Source: Lachnospiraceae bacterium (GTDB lineage: Bacteria > Bacillota > Clostridia > Lachnospirales > Anaerotignaceae). Taken from it: a stretch of 12,337 nucleotides of DNA. The stretch covers positions 303-12,639 of the forward strand of contig DPJA01000025.1 of assembly GCA_003543235.1 (NCBI GenBank). Direction: 5' to 3'. Shown here piece by piece: positions 6,796 to 12,337 of this stretch; position 1 is the stretch's first letter; every line of letters starts with the position of its first letter. A model generated the notes under the pieces. It had not been told where the DNA came from. It was given only the letters and a program-made list of their open reading frames with translations, and searched no databases. Position numbers and translations under genes: made by a program.

Positions 6796-7320
6796 ATGAA
6801 AAATATTTTGGCGATTTCAGCCAGCTCAAGGGAAGGTAATAGTAATTCAGCATTGACTGTTTTAAAAGAGAGTGCATTAAGCAAAGGTTATAGGTTTAAC
6901 GATTTTAAAATTAAGGATAAAAGAATTACTCCATGTGATGGATGTTTAAAATGTGATGAAACAGGCTCTTGCGTTTTTGCTGACGACATGTTGGAACTAT
7001 CAAATCAACTCGAAAATGCTGATTTGATAGTATTTGTAACTCCAATTTATTTTAATGCTGTGCCTGGAATTGCGAAAAGCTTTATTGATAGGCTAAATCC
7101 CTTTTATACTTCCCGATCTTTAGAAGGAAAATGTGTAGGGGTAATTACATTTGGGCAAACTGAGCCTGAGGACATGGAATATGTTGTTGAATACTTAAAA
7201 AGAATGTTTAGTGGTATTGGCGTTTCATTTTGGCGTTCAGCTTGTATTACTGCAAAAGATCCAAATGATTTTATTGAAAATCCAGATAGTATTTTAAAGG
7301 TTCGAAGATTTTTTGATTAG
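6796..7320 (+). CDS. Iron-sulfur flavoprotein (Isf-like NADPH-dependent FMN reductase family)
   Basis: This encodes 174 residues, with AGGAGG at 6786-6791 just upstream of ATG 6796. The N-terminus KNILAISASSREGNSNSA is the flavodoxin-fold FMN-phosphate loop. The compact cysteine motif C47-x2-C50-x2-C53-x5-C59 (PCDGCLKCDETGSC) matches the 4Fe-4S motif of archaeal and clostridial Isf proteins. ADLIVFVTPIYFNAVPG (76-92) and KSFIDRL (94-100) are the FMN-ring-binding loop and the following helix of this fold. Members transfer electrons through FMN and the cluster, and some reduce oxygen or peroxide; the partner here is unknown. The gene lies 35 nt after the PEP-utilising pseudogene with no terminator between. 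It appears intact, and a degenerate relative follows immediately. Confidence 0.85.
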   Translation: MKNILAISASSREGNSNSALTVLKESALSKGYRFNDFKIKDKRITPCDGCLKCDETGSCVFADDMLELSNQLENADLIVFVTPIYFNAVPGIAKSFIDRLNPFYTSRSLEGKCVGVITFGQTEPEDMEYVVEYLKRMFSGIGVSFWRSACITAKDPNDFIENPDSILKVRRFFD

Positions 7321-7763
7321 AAGTTTTGTTACACGAAGCATATAAACTAATGGAATCAGCAGATGTTATTGTATATATTTCGCCAATATATGAAAGTTTT
7401 ATTTCAGGAATACTTTAAAATTTCTTTGATAGAACGAATCACTATACATCATTCTTTAAATTGGCTGGAAAAACACTTAATTTAATATTATGTGGTGTGC
7501 AGCCGCTTGACGGTGAAACAAAAGAATTTTCTAATAGGCACGTTATAAAAAATGTAAGTGAATATTTTGAAAAATATTCAATAATTACACATACAAATTA
7601 TAATTTTTTAGATTTTATCCAACATGAAGACCATCATTCATTAAGAAACAATGATCAAAATGGAGAATTTGATAAAAAAATTAAAGAAATGGCTAAAGTG
7701 TTAACTATGCAAAGTATTGATGAAATATTGCTTGAAAATAGTCAAAAGCCATACATAGTTTAA
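7317..7763 (+). pseudogene. Broken flavodoxin-fold/FMN-reductase-like gene
   Basis: One frame reads EVLLHEAYKLMESADVIVYI, then SPIYESFISGIL, then TAA at 7416-7418, then NFFDRTNHYTSFFKLAGKTL and onward to the stop at 7761-7763. The order ESADVIVYISPIYE...G..NFFDR parallels ENADLIVFVTPIYF...G..KSFIDR in the intact gene just upstream, so this is a paralogue of the same fold. The N-terminal FMN-phosphate loop and any cysteine motif are missing; the frame begins right at the stop of the upstream gene. It therefore carries two lesions: loss of the 5' part and an internal stop where relatives usually have a lysine or similar residue. The 100-codon piece after the stop, starting at TTG 7461, has no ribosome binding site and is unlikely to be made. 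Confidence 0.78.
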
Positions 7764-7811
7764 TTGATATGCTATAGTTTATATGAAGGCTAGGTGCAGA
7801 GGTGAAAGAAA

Positions 7812-7910
7812 ATGTTCAAGGTTATTAAGAATGAATATGGAAATGAAATTCAGTCGTTTATGTTTGATTATATTGGAGAGCATTCGGCTTTAGGTATGGG
7901 GGAGTATTGA
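7812..7910 (+). CDS. Hypothetical 32-residue ORF
   Basis: ATG 7812 follows a GAGGTG-like Shine-Dalgarno by about 8 nt. It encodes MFKVIKNEYGNEIQSFMFDY and 12 more residues, ending at TGA 7908-7910. The stop is 4 nt before the GTG of the next gene, and its last codons contain that gene's GGGGGAG. It could be a small translated leader, or the beginning of a larger gene that lost its remainder. No family is recognised. Confidence 0.35.
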   Translation: MFKVIKNEYGNEIQSFMFDYIGEHSALGMGEY

Positions 7911-7914
7911 ATAC

Positions 7915-8307
7915 GTGAAATCAGAACCAGATAATTTAAGGTCAATAGAAATGAAACGGCACGAAAAGCTCTATGATGAACAGGAACGTCGGGTAAATGA
8001 ATTTATTAAAAGTTTAGGTTTTAAGGATGACGTTAAAATTAGTGATGCATGGTGCAAATACCTAGAAGAAAAACTTCAGTTTCCGTTTGAGGCCGAAATC
8101 ATAGATGAGCCGGGGTTTCTGGAAGTTGGAGATATTATAAAGGTCATAGGAATAGATGGCGTATTTGATTTATATGGAATAGTTGTAAAAGCGCGAAAGG
8201 AAAGAAAGCTCTATTCTTTTCCCATTTGTCTTTTAGAATTGATAGATGTGAATAGCAAGAATTATCAATTAGTTGATGATTACAACTTTTGGTTTTGTAA
8301 TCGATGA
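7915..8307 (+). CDS. Small protein resembling CcbP-type calcium-binding proteins
   Basis: This encodes 130 residues from GTG 7915, with GGGGGAG about 10 nt upstream; ATG 7951 is an alternative start with a weaker site. The body WCKYLEEKLQFPFEAEI (46-62), VGDIIKVIGI (71-80), LYGIVVKARKERKLYSFPIC (86-105) and VDDYNFWFCN (120-129) follows the pattern W..YL...L.FPFEA, GD.V.V, GI.V, .PL..LE, DY..W..N. I associate this with small calcium-binding proteins of the CcbP type. It has no signal peptide or membrane segment, so it is expected in the cytoplasm. The assignment is by pattern recall, not alignment. Its stop TGA overlaps the start of the HicB-like fragment (ATGA), which suggests translational coupling. 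Confidence 0.55.
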   Translation: MKSEPDNLRSIEMKRHEKLYDEQERRVNEFIKSLGFKDDVKISDAWCKYLEEKLQFPFEAEIIDEPGFLEVGDIIKVIGIDGVFDLYGIVVKARKERKLYSFPICLLELIDVNSKNYQLVDDYNFWFCNR

Positions 8308-8438
8308 ATGTTGGTATAGAAATAGTAACGTTGCCAAAGTGGTTAAATGATATAGCAGAGGAAAACAAGGTTAATTTTTCTCAAGTTCTTCAGAGTTCGT
8401 TAAAGGATATATTGGGACTGACTGAACACGCAAGATGA
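8304..8438 (+). CDS. HicB-like C-terminal DNA-binding fragment
   Basis: This encodes 44 residues, MNVGIEIVTLPKWLNDIAEE then NKVNFSQVLQSSLKDILGL and LTEHAR-type ending. The pattern V.LP.WLN..AEE..INFSQVLQ..LK..L is that of the C-terminal ribbon-helix-helix segment of HicB antitoxins, which normally follows an N-terminal RNase-H-like domain of about 70 residues. That domain is missing here. ATG 8304 overlaps the TGA of the preceding gene as ATGA. It is too short to score well by length but is convincing by motif. It could be a remnant or a free-standing DNA-binding peptide; no HicA toxin gene adjoins it. Confidence 0.65.
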   Translation: MNVGIEIVTLPKWLNDIAEENKVNFSQVLQSSLKDILGLTEHAR

Positions 8439-8493
8439 AAAATGGGGCTAAAATAATATTTTGAAATAATAGTAAAATTTTTTAAATATTTGG

Positions 8494-8499
8494 TATAAT
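8494..8499 (+). promoter_or_regulatory. Extended -10 promoter for the solo HicB-like gene
   Basis: TGGTATAAT (8491-8499) combines a consensus -10 with an upstream TGG resembling the TG of extended -10 promoters. No good -35 is present at 17 bp (AGTAAA). The gene starts 18 nt downstream, leaving a very short leader and little Shine-Dalgarno. Confidence 0.5.
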
Positions 8500-8516
8500 A
8501 ATAAATAGATGGTTGT

Positions 8517-8735
8517 ATGAAGAAATATAGTTTTACAATTCTTATAGAAAAAGATGAAGATGATATTTATATAGCTTCTGTTCCAGCAATAAAGGGGTGT
8601 TATACTCAGGCGAAAGCTATAGACGAGCTATATCTGCGCATCAAAGAGGTTATTGAACTATGTTTAGAAGTTGAAACCGACGAATTATTACAGAATCAAT
8701 TCGTTGGTGTTCAGCAGATGGAAGTAATAGTTTGA
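8517..8735 (+). CDS. HicB-like N-terminal-domain protein, solo
   Basis: This encodes 72 residues, MKKYSFTILIEKDEDDIYIA then SVPAIKGCYTQAKAIDELYLRIKEVIELCLE. The pattern of a short beta strand, an acidic turn, .A..P.I.GC.TQ..., then a helix with EL..R.KE.IELCLE is the HicB/UPF0150 N-terminal domain that folds like partial RNase H. It has its own TATAAT and a strong terminator after it. No dsRNA-binding HicA toxin of the usual 60-80 residues flanks it on either side, though a 7-codon frame reading KRSLIK lies over its stop. It is therefore an orphan antitoxin-like protein. The ribosome binding site is weak. Confidence 0.78.
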   Translation: MKKYSFTILIEKDEDDIYIASVPAIKGCYTQAKAIDELYLRIKEVIELCLEVETDELLQNQFVGVQQMEVIV

Positions 8736-8776
8736 AAAGATCATTAATCAAATAGAAATTACGATGGGAGAATATG

Positions 8777-8819
8777 AAACTATTATTAAGCAGTTATAAT
8801 AATAGTTTTTGTTTTTTTT
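8777..8819 (+). terminator. Strong Rho-independent terminator
   Basis: AAACTATTATTA (8777-8788) pairs perfectly with TAATAATAGTTT (8797-8808) around an 8-nt loop, followed by a T-rich run to 8819. It closes the transcript of the solo HicB-like gene and isolates the molybdenum-cofactor operon. Confidence 0.85.
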
Positions 8820-8871
8820 CTGTGCTTACCATCTAAAAATTAAAAAGAGAATATAAATACAATTTCTTCTC

Positions 8872-8900
8872 TTTACTACTTGGAAAATTGATTATATAAT
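8872..8900 (+). promoter_or_regulatory. Promoter of the molybdenum-cofactor operon
   Basis: TTTACT (8872-8877) and TATAAT (8895-8900) are 17 bp apart, 30 nt before ATG 8930. An inverted repeat, AAAGAGAA (8844-8851) and TTCTCTTT (8867-8874), reaches into the -35 and could be an operator, but this is inference from position only. Confidence 0.65.
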
Positions 8901-8929
8901 AAAAAAAGATTTTAGAAGTGGGTGATTTT

Positions 8930-9583
8930 ATGATTGATAAAAAGAAAGCTATGTCATTTGTTAGGGATTATATGTACAAGCATGAAGGCTCAGGTAAAAA
9001 TGATAATAAATTTTGGAGGACAAACGCAAAGAATAGGTTTGAACACACTAAAAGGGTGTTTAAGTATGCAAAAATGTTAAGTCATTTTATAAAAGATGAA
9101 ACGTTTAGTACTGAGGTGGTAGAAATTGCGGCAATTTTTCACGATGTGGCTACATTCTCAAGTGAAAATCACGAGCATTCGGCAGTAAGTGCAAAGGTTG
9201 CAAGGGAGTACCTTCAAAATGAATCATTGGATAATGAATTTATTGATAAGGTTTGTAATTCGATAGCAAATCATTCTAAGAAGACAACAGATGAAAAAGT
9301 TATTGCGACACTTGCACTAGAGGATAAAGTTCTAATTGATGCTGATATAGTTGATGAGACGGGTATTGCAAGTGTAATTTGGGTTGCTATGAAGCAAGGC
9401 AAAGAAGAGCTTTGTTATGAGAAATTTATAAAAAAGCTCGATGAAAGATACTTTACCGGCTACGATGAACTTATAAATTATGTGCATACAAAGAAGGCTA
9501 AAGAAATATTAATTAAGAATAAGATGCTTGTTAAGGGAATTGTTCATACACTTGAGATAGAAATTAGGGGAGATATTATATAG
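8930..9583 (+). CDS. HD-domain phosphohydrolase-like protein
   Basis: This encodes 217 residues. ATG 8930 is preferred over GTG 8918 because GGGTGA lies between the two, in position for the ATG. The HD-superfamily metal site is visible as H39 (RFEHTKRV), H71-D72 (AAIFHDVATF), H115 (ANHSKK) and aspartates at 137 and 139 (LIDADIVDETG). H81 and H83 add further possible ligands. Such proteins hydrolyse phosphate esters or nucleotides; the substrate cannot be read from the sequence. The gene leads the operon and is 15 nt upstream of mogA, so a link to molybdopterin metabolism is possible but unproven. It is cytoplasmic and complete. Confidence 0.83.
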   Translation: MIDKKKAMSFVRDYMYKHEGSGKNDNKFWRTNAKNRFEHTKRVFKYAKMLSHFIKDETFSTEVVEIAAIFHDVATFSSENHEHSAVSAKVAREYLQNESLDNEFIDKVCNSIANHSKKTTDEKVIATLALEDKVLIDADIVDETGIASVIWVAMKQGKEELCYEKFIKKLDERYFTGYDELINYVHTKKAKEILIKNKMLVKGIVHTLEIEIRGDII

Positions 9584-9598
9584 GTAAGGAGTAAGTTT

Positions 9599-10108
9599 AT
9601 GATAAAAGTCGGAATCATTACTGCAAGTGATAAAGGGTCGCGGGGTGAGAGGGAAGACTTGAGCGTCAAGGCAATTGAAGAAGTTGTAGCTAAAATTGAC
9701 GGAGTGGTTGAAAAATATACTATAGTTCCTGATGACAGGAAAATAATATCTAAAACAATAGTCGAATTTGTAGATGAGCATAAGCTTGATTTGATTTTGA
9801 CTACAGGAGGGACGGGCTTTTCAATAAGAGACGTTACTCCCGAGGCAACAATTGATGTTATTGAAAAAGATGTTCCTGGAATTGCAGAGGTTATGAGAAT
9901 GAAAAGTCTTGAAATAACTCCAAGAGCAATGCTTTCGAGAGCAGTTTCAGGTATAAGAAAGCAGACTTTAATAATAAATCTTCCAGGAAGCCCAAAGGGT
10001 GCAAAGGAATGTCTGAGTTCTGTCATTGATTCGATACCACACGGAATCGAAATTTTAAAGGGAATAGCCAGGGAGTGTGCGTCAAATGCTGACAGTAGCG
10101 ACAATTGA
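9599..10108 (+). CDS. mogA: Molybdopterin adenylyltransferase (MogA/MoaB family)
   Basis: This 169-residue protein has AAGGAG 7 nt before ATG 9599. It adenylylates molybdopterin to give MPT-AMP, the substrate for molybdate insertion. Motifs are VGIITASDKGSRGERED (4-20), LILTTGGTGFSIRDVTPEAT (65-84) and IINLPGSPKGAKECL (125-139), the signature loops of the MogA/MoaB/Cnx1G fold. Its 3' end overlaps moeA by 23 nt, which implies translational coupling. MogA and MoaB are hard to separate by sequence. With moeA following directly, adenylyltransferase function is the natural reading. There are no lesions. Confidence 0.9.
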   Translation: MIKVGIITASDKGSRGEREDLSVKAIEEVVAKIDGVVEKYTIVPDDRKIISKTIVEFVDEHKLDLILTTGGTGFSIRDVTPEATIDVIEKDVPGIAEVMRMKSLEITPRAMLSRAVSGIRKQTLIINLPGSPKGAKECLSSVIDSIPHGIEILKGIARECASNADSSDN

Positions 10109-11306
10109 AGAATCAATAAGTATAATTGAAGAAAAATTTAAAGATATAGAACTCGGAATTGAAGAAATTGATATTGTCAATGCTTATGGAAAAGTGATTG
10201 CAGAAGATATTATTTCTGATGAGAATGTTCCTAGTTTTAATCGATCTACAGTAGACGGCTATGCAGTTAGGTCAAGGGATACTTTTGGTGCAAGCGAAGG
10301 AGTTCCGTCACTTTTTAGTGTGGCTGGTGAAGTGAAAATGGGTGAACCTGCTGAAATGAATGTGGGTTACGGTGAGGCAGTTTATGTTCCCACAGGTGGT
10401 ATGGTGCCAAGTAATGCGGACTCTGTTGTAATGATTGAGTATGTGGAAGCGGTTGCTTTGAACGAAATCATGGTTGTTCGACCATTAGCACCCTTGGAAA
10501 ATATGGTGATTGTCGGTGAGGATGTAAAGATAGGTGAAATTATTTTCCCAAAAGGACATGTCGTGAAGCCACAGGATATGGGCATTCTTGCGGCACTTGG
10601 GATCGTAAAGCTAAAAGTGTTCAGAGAGATAAGAATAGGAATTATTTCGACTGGAGATGAAATAGTTGAGCCTGATGCAGATGTAAGATTCGGGCAAATT
10701 AGAAATATAAATTCTTATGCGCTTGTTGGGAACTGTAGAAAAGATGGATGTACACCAAAATTGTATGGAATTATAAAGGACGACTTTTCGCTTTTACAAA
10801 AAGCTCTAAAGATGGCTTCGGAAGAAAATGATATTGTACTTATCTCTGGAGGCAGCTCGGTAGGAACAAAGGATGTGACCTGTGATGCGATAAACTCACT
10901 CGGGGAACCTGGAGTGTTGGTGCATGGTCTTCAGATTAAGCCTGGTAAACCGACAATTATTGCAAATGTTGATAATAAGGCAATGTTTGGACTTCCAGGG
11001 CATCCTATGGCTGCTTTAATAATTTATAATGTTGTTGTAAAAGAATTAATATATAAGCTTAGAAAACAAACAATAAAAAAATTTGGAATAGAAGCGTATT
11101 TTTCACAAAACTATTCTTCTGACCATGGTAGAGAAGAATATGTTATGGTGGGACTTCAAAAAAAAGAAGATAAGTATATAGCAAAACCAGTTTATTCAAA
11201 GTCGGCATTAATAGTTCCAATGGTTAGAGCAGATGGATATGTTAAAATAGAGGCTAATAAAGAAGGGATTTTGGAGAATGAAAAGGTTGAAATATTTCTT
11301 TTTTAG
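10086..11306 (+). CDS. moeA: Molybdopterin molybdenumtransferase MoeA
   Basis: This encodes 406 residues, the usual full length, and inserts molybdate into MPT-AMP to complete Moco. ATG 10086 is chosen over GTG 10077 because AGGGAG at 10070-10075 has 10 nt of spacing to it. Motifs are PSFNRSTVDGYAV (49-61; the usual NSAMDGYA appears as NRSTVDGYA), YVPTGG (100-105), GIISTGDEIV (185-194), ISGGSSVGTKDV (253-264) and FGLPGHPMAAL (301-311), followed by the C-terminal beta domain. The gene starts within mogA and is 9 nt ahead of the second moeA-like gene, so all three are one transcript. The NRSTVDGYA form is common in MoeA and does not suggest loss of function. Confidence 0.92.
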   Translation: MLTVATIEESISIIEEKFKDIELGIEEIDIVNAYGKVIAEDIISDENVPSFNRSTVDGYAVRSRDTFGASEGVPSLFSVAGEVKMGEPAEMNVGYGEAVYVPTGGMVPSNADSVVMIEYVEAVALNEIMVVRPLAPLENMVIVGEDVKIGEIIFPKGHVVKPQDMGILAALGIVKLKVFREIRIGIISTGDEIVEPDADVRFGQIRNINSYALVGNCRKDGCTPKLYGIIKDDFSLLQKALKMASEENDIVLISGGSSVGTKDVTCDAINSLGEPGVLVHGLQIKPGKPTIIANVDNKAMFGLPGHPMAALIIYNVVVKELIYKLRKQTIKKFGIEAYFSQNYSSDHGREEYVMVGLQKKEDKYIAKPVYSKSALIVPMVRADGYVKIEANKEGILENEKVEIFLF

Positions 11307-11315
11307 GGTGATTGT

Positions 11316-12337
11316 ATGAATCAAAAGGTTTATTTTTCAAATACTTCATTAAATGATGCACTTGAAATCTTCTTTGAAGAAATTCATAAACGTGGGATTA
11401 AGCTAAATCATGAATCTATTAGTGTAGAAGATTTCTTAGGGAGAGTAACTTCAGCACCAGTGTTTGCAAAGATTTCATCGCCTAATTTTACGGCGTCGGC
11501 TATGGACGGAATCGCTGTAAAAGCGCCATCAACTTTTGGCGCAACTGAAACGGAGCACAAAGTATTACGAATAAATAACGACTTCATCTATGTAGATACA
11601 GGAGACCCGATACCGAAAGAACTCGATGCTGTAATAATGATAGAAAATATTATTAAACTCGACGATGAAAGAGTTGAAATTACTGCAGGAATATCCCCGT
11701 GGCAGAACATTAGACCTATTGGTGAGGACATAGTTGCAGGGGAATTAATTGTGCCGGTAAATCATAAAATAAGACCGGTAGACATTGGTGCTCTTCTTGC
11801 AGCAGGAATTACTGAAGTTGAGGTATACAAAAAGCCAAGTATTGGTATTATTCCTACGGGAACCGAACTTGTCGAGTCTTCCATAGAACTCAAAGAAGGT
11901 GATTTGATTGAATATAATTCACGAATATTTAGCGCTTTGATAACCCAATGGGGAGGAAAGCCCGTTAGATATGAAATAGTGAAGGATGATCAGAATCGAA
12001 TCAAAGACACGTTGAACCAAGCTACAGAAAATAACGATATTGTTATCATAAATGCAGGTTCATCTGCAGGACGTGAGGACTTTTCGCTTTGTGCAATTGA
12101 AGAGCTTGGGGAAGTTGTGATTCACGGGATATCGGCAAAACCCGGGAAGCCTGTGATACTTGGGTTTATTGATAATAAGCCGGTAATTGGAGTACCGGGA
12201 TACCCTGTTTCTGCATTTTTGATAATGGAATATTTCGTGAAGCCTTTAATTGAAGGATTAAGTAATCAAGTTTCAACGAGAAGAAATAAGGTTCATGCTG
12301 TCCTCTCAAGAAGAGTAGTATCTTCATTGAAGAATCA
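11316..12337 (+). CDS. Second MoeA-like protein, probably MoeA-PBP fusion (3' end beyond window)
   Basis: From ATG 11316 (AGGGTGAT just upstream, overlapping the moeA stop) 340 codons are open to the window edge. MoeA features are visible: SPNFTASAMDGIAV (55-68), YVDTGDPIP (92-100), IRPIGEDIV (132-140), IGIIPTGTELV (176-186), INAGSSAGREDF (245-256) and IGVPGYPVSAFL (291-302). Compared with its neighbour it has Ile for Tyr in SAMDGYA and AGSSAG for GGSSVG. These are features I associate with the clostridial group in which MoeA carries a C-terminal periplasmic-binding-protein-like domain of unknown ligand, giving about 640 residues. That domain would lie beyond the window. The fusion is an inference; the MoeA domain is direct. 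Confidence 0.85.
   Translation, partial: MNQKVYFSNTSLNDALEIFFEEIHKRGIKLNHESISVEDFLGRVTSAPVFAKISSPNFTASAMDGIAVKAPSTFGATETEHKVLRINNDFIYVDTGDPIPKELDAVIMIENIIKLDDERVEITAGISPWQNIRPIGEDIVAGELIVPVNHKIRPVDIGALLAAGITEVEVYKKPSIGIIPTGTELVESSIELKEGDLIEYNSRIFSALITQWGGKPVRYEIVKDDQNRIKDTLNQATENNDIVIINAGSSAGREDFSLCAIEELGEVVIHGISAKPGKPVILGFIDNKPVIGVPGYPVSAFLIMEYFVKPLIEGLSNQVSTRRNKVHAVLSRRVVSSLKN

Noticed and set aside
8736..8780. A HicA toxin remnant over the HicB-like stop (frame reading KRSLIK then TAG).
   Set aside because: Seven codons are too few to call, and the following bases do not continue the HicA pattern in any frame.
9544..10116. A 190-codon reverse-strand frame opposite mogA.
   Set aside because: It is antisense to a gene with unmistakable MogA motifs. 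The composition is a mirror of that coding frame.
1..12337. CRISPR array, tRNA or rRNA genes, intact insertion sequence.
   Set aside because: No regularly spaced repeats, cloverleaf sequence, conserved rRNA stretch or transposase was recognised by eye.

Overview
This is an AT-rich window with strong AGGAGG-type ribosome binding sites, sigma-A-like TTGACA/TATAAT promoters and short intergenic spacing. Its gene content is a class II aldolase, a YhcC-type radical SAM protein, an iron-sulfur flavoprotein, and tandem MoeA genes, the second resembling the MoeA half of clostridial MoeA-PBP fusions. Together these point to an anaerobic low-GC Firmicute, most likely Clostridia. I cannot name a species from the sequence alone.

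Layout. Positions 1-330 hold the last 20 codons of an unidentified gene, a terminator hairpin and a 42-bp perfect palindrome. The palindrome ends right beside the stop codon of a small reverse-strand membrane protein (331-507). A divergent intergenic region follows. It leads into a probable two-gene unit: a YhcC/TIGR01212-type radical SAM protein (741-1694) and a zinc-ribbon, transmembrane, TolB-propeller protein (1725-2753). A shared bidirectional terminator separates this unit from the convergent class II fructose-bisphosphate aldolase gene on the reverse strand (2789-3718).

Positions 3900-8820 look like an accessory and decaying region. It contains an intact pRiA4b ORF-3-type protein with zinc-finger ends (4069-4734), an N-terminal stub of a RhuM protein (4765-5016), and a PEP-synthase-like gene with an in-frame TGA and a foreshortened ATP-grasp domain (5162-6760). 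After these come an intact iron-sulfur flavoprotein (6796-7320), a broken flavodoxin-fold relative (7317-7763), a CcbP-like small protein (7915-8307), and two separate HicB-like pieces. One piece has only the C-terminal DNA-binding part (8304-8438) and the other only the N-terminal domain (8517-8735). No intact HicA partner is seen. A strong terminator at 8777-8819 closes the region.

Positions 8820-12337 form a compact molybdenum-cofactor operon with its own promoter: an HD-domain protein, mogA, moeA, and a second moeA-like gene that runs off the window. MogA adenylylates molybdopterin and MoeA inserts molybdate, so the operon supplies the last two steps of Moco synthesis. The role of the HD protein there is unknown.

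No CRISPR array, rRNA, tRNA or intact insertion sequence was recognised. The most interesting material is the damaged or chimeric PEP-utilising gene, the separated HicB domains and the long perfect palindrome. I see no clear previously undescribed system; the accessory stretch reads mainly as gene decay.
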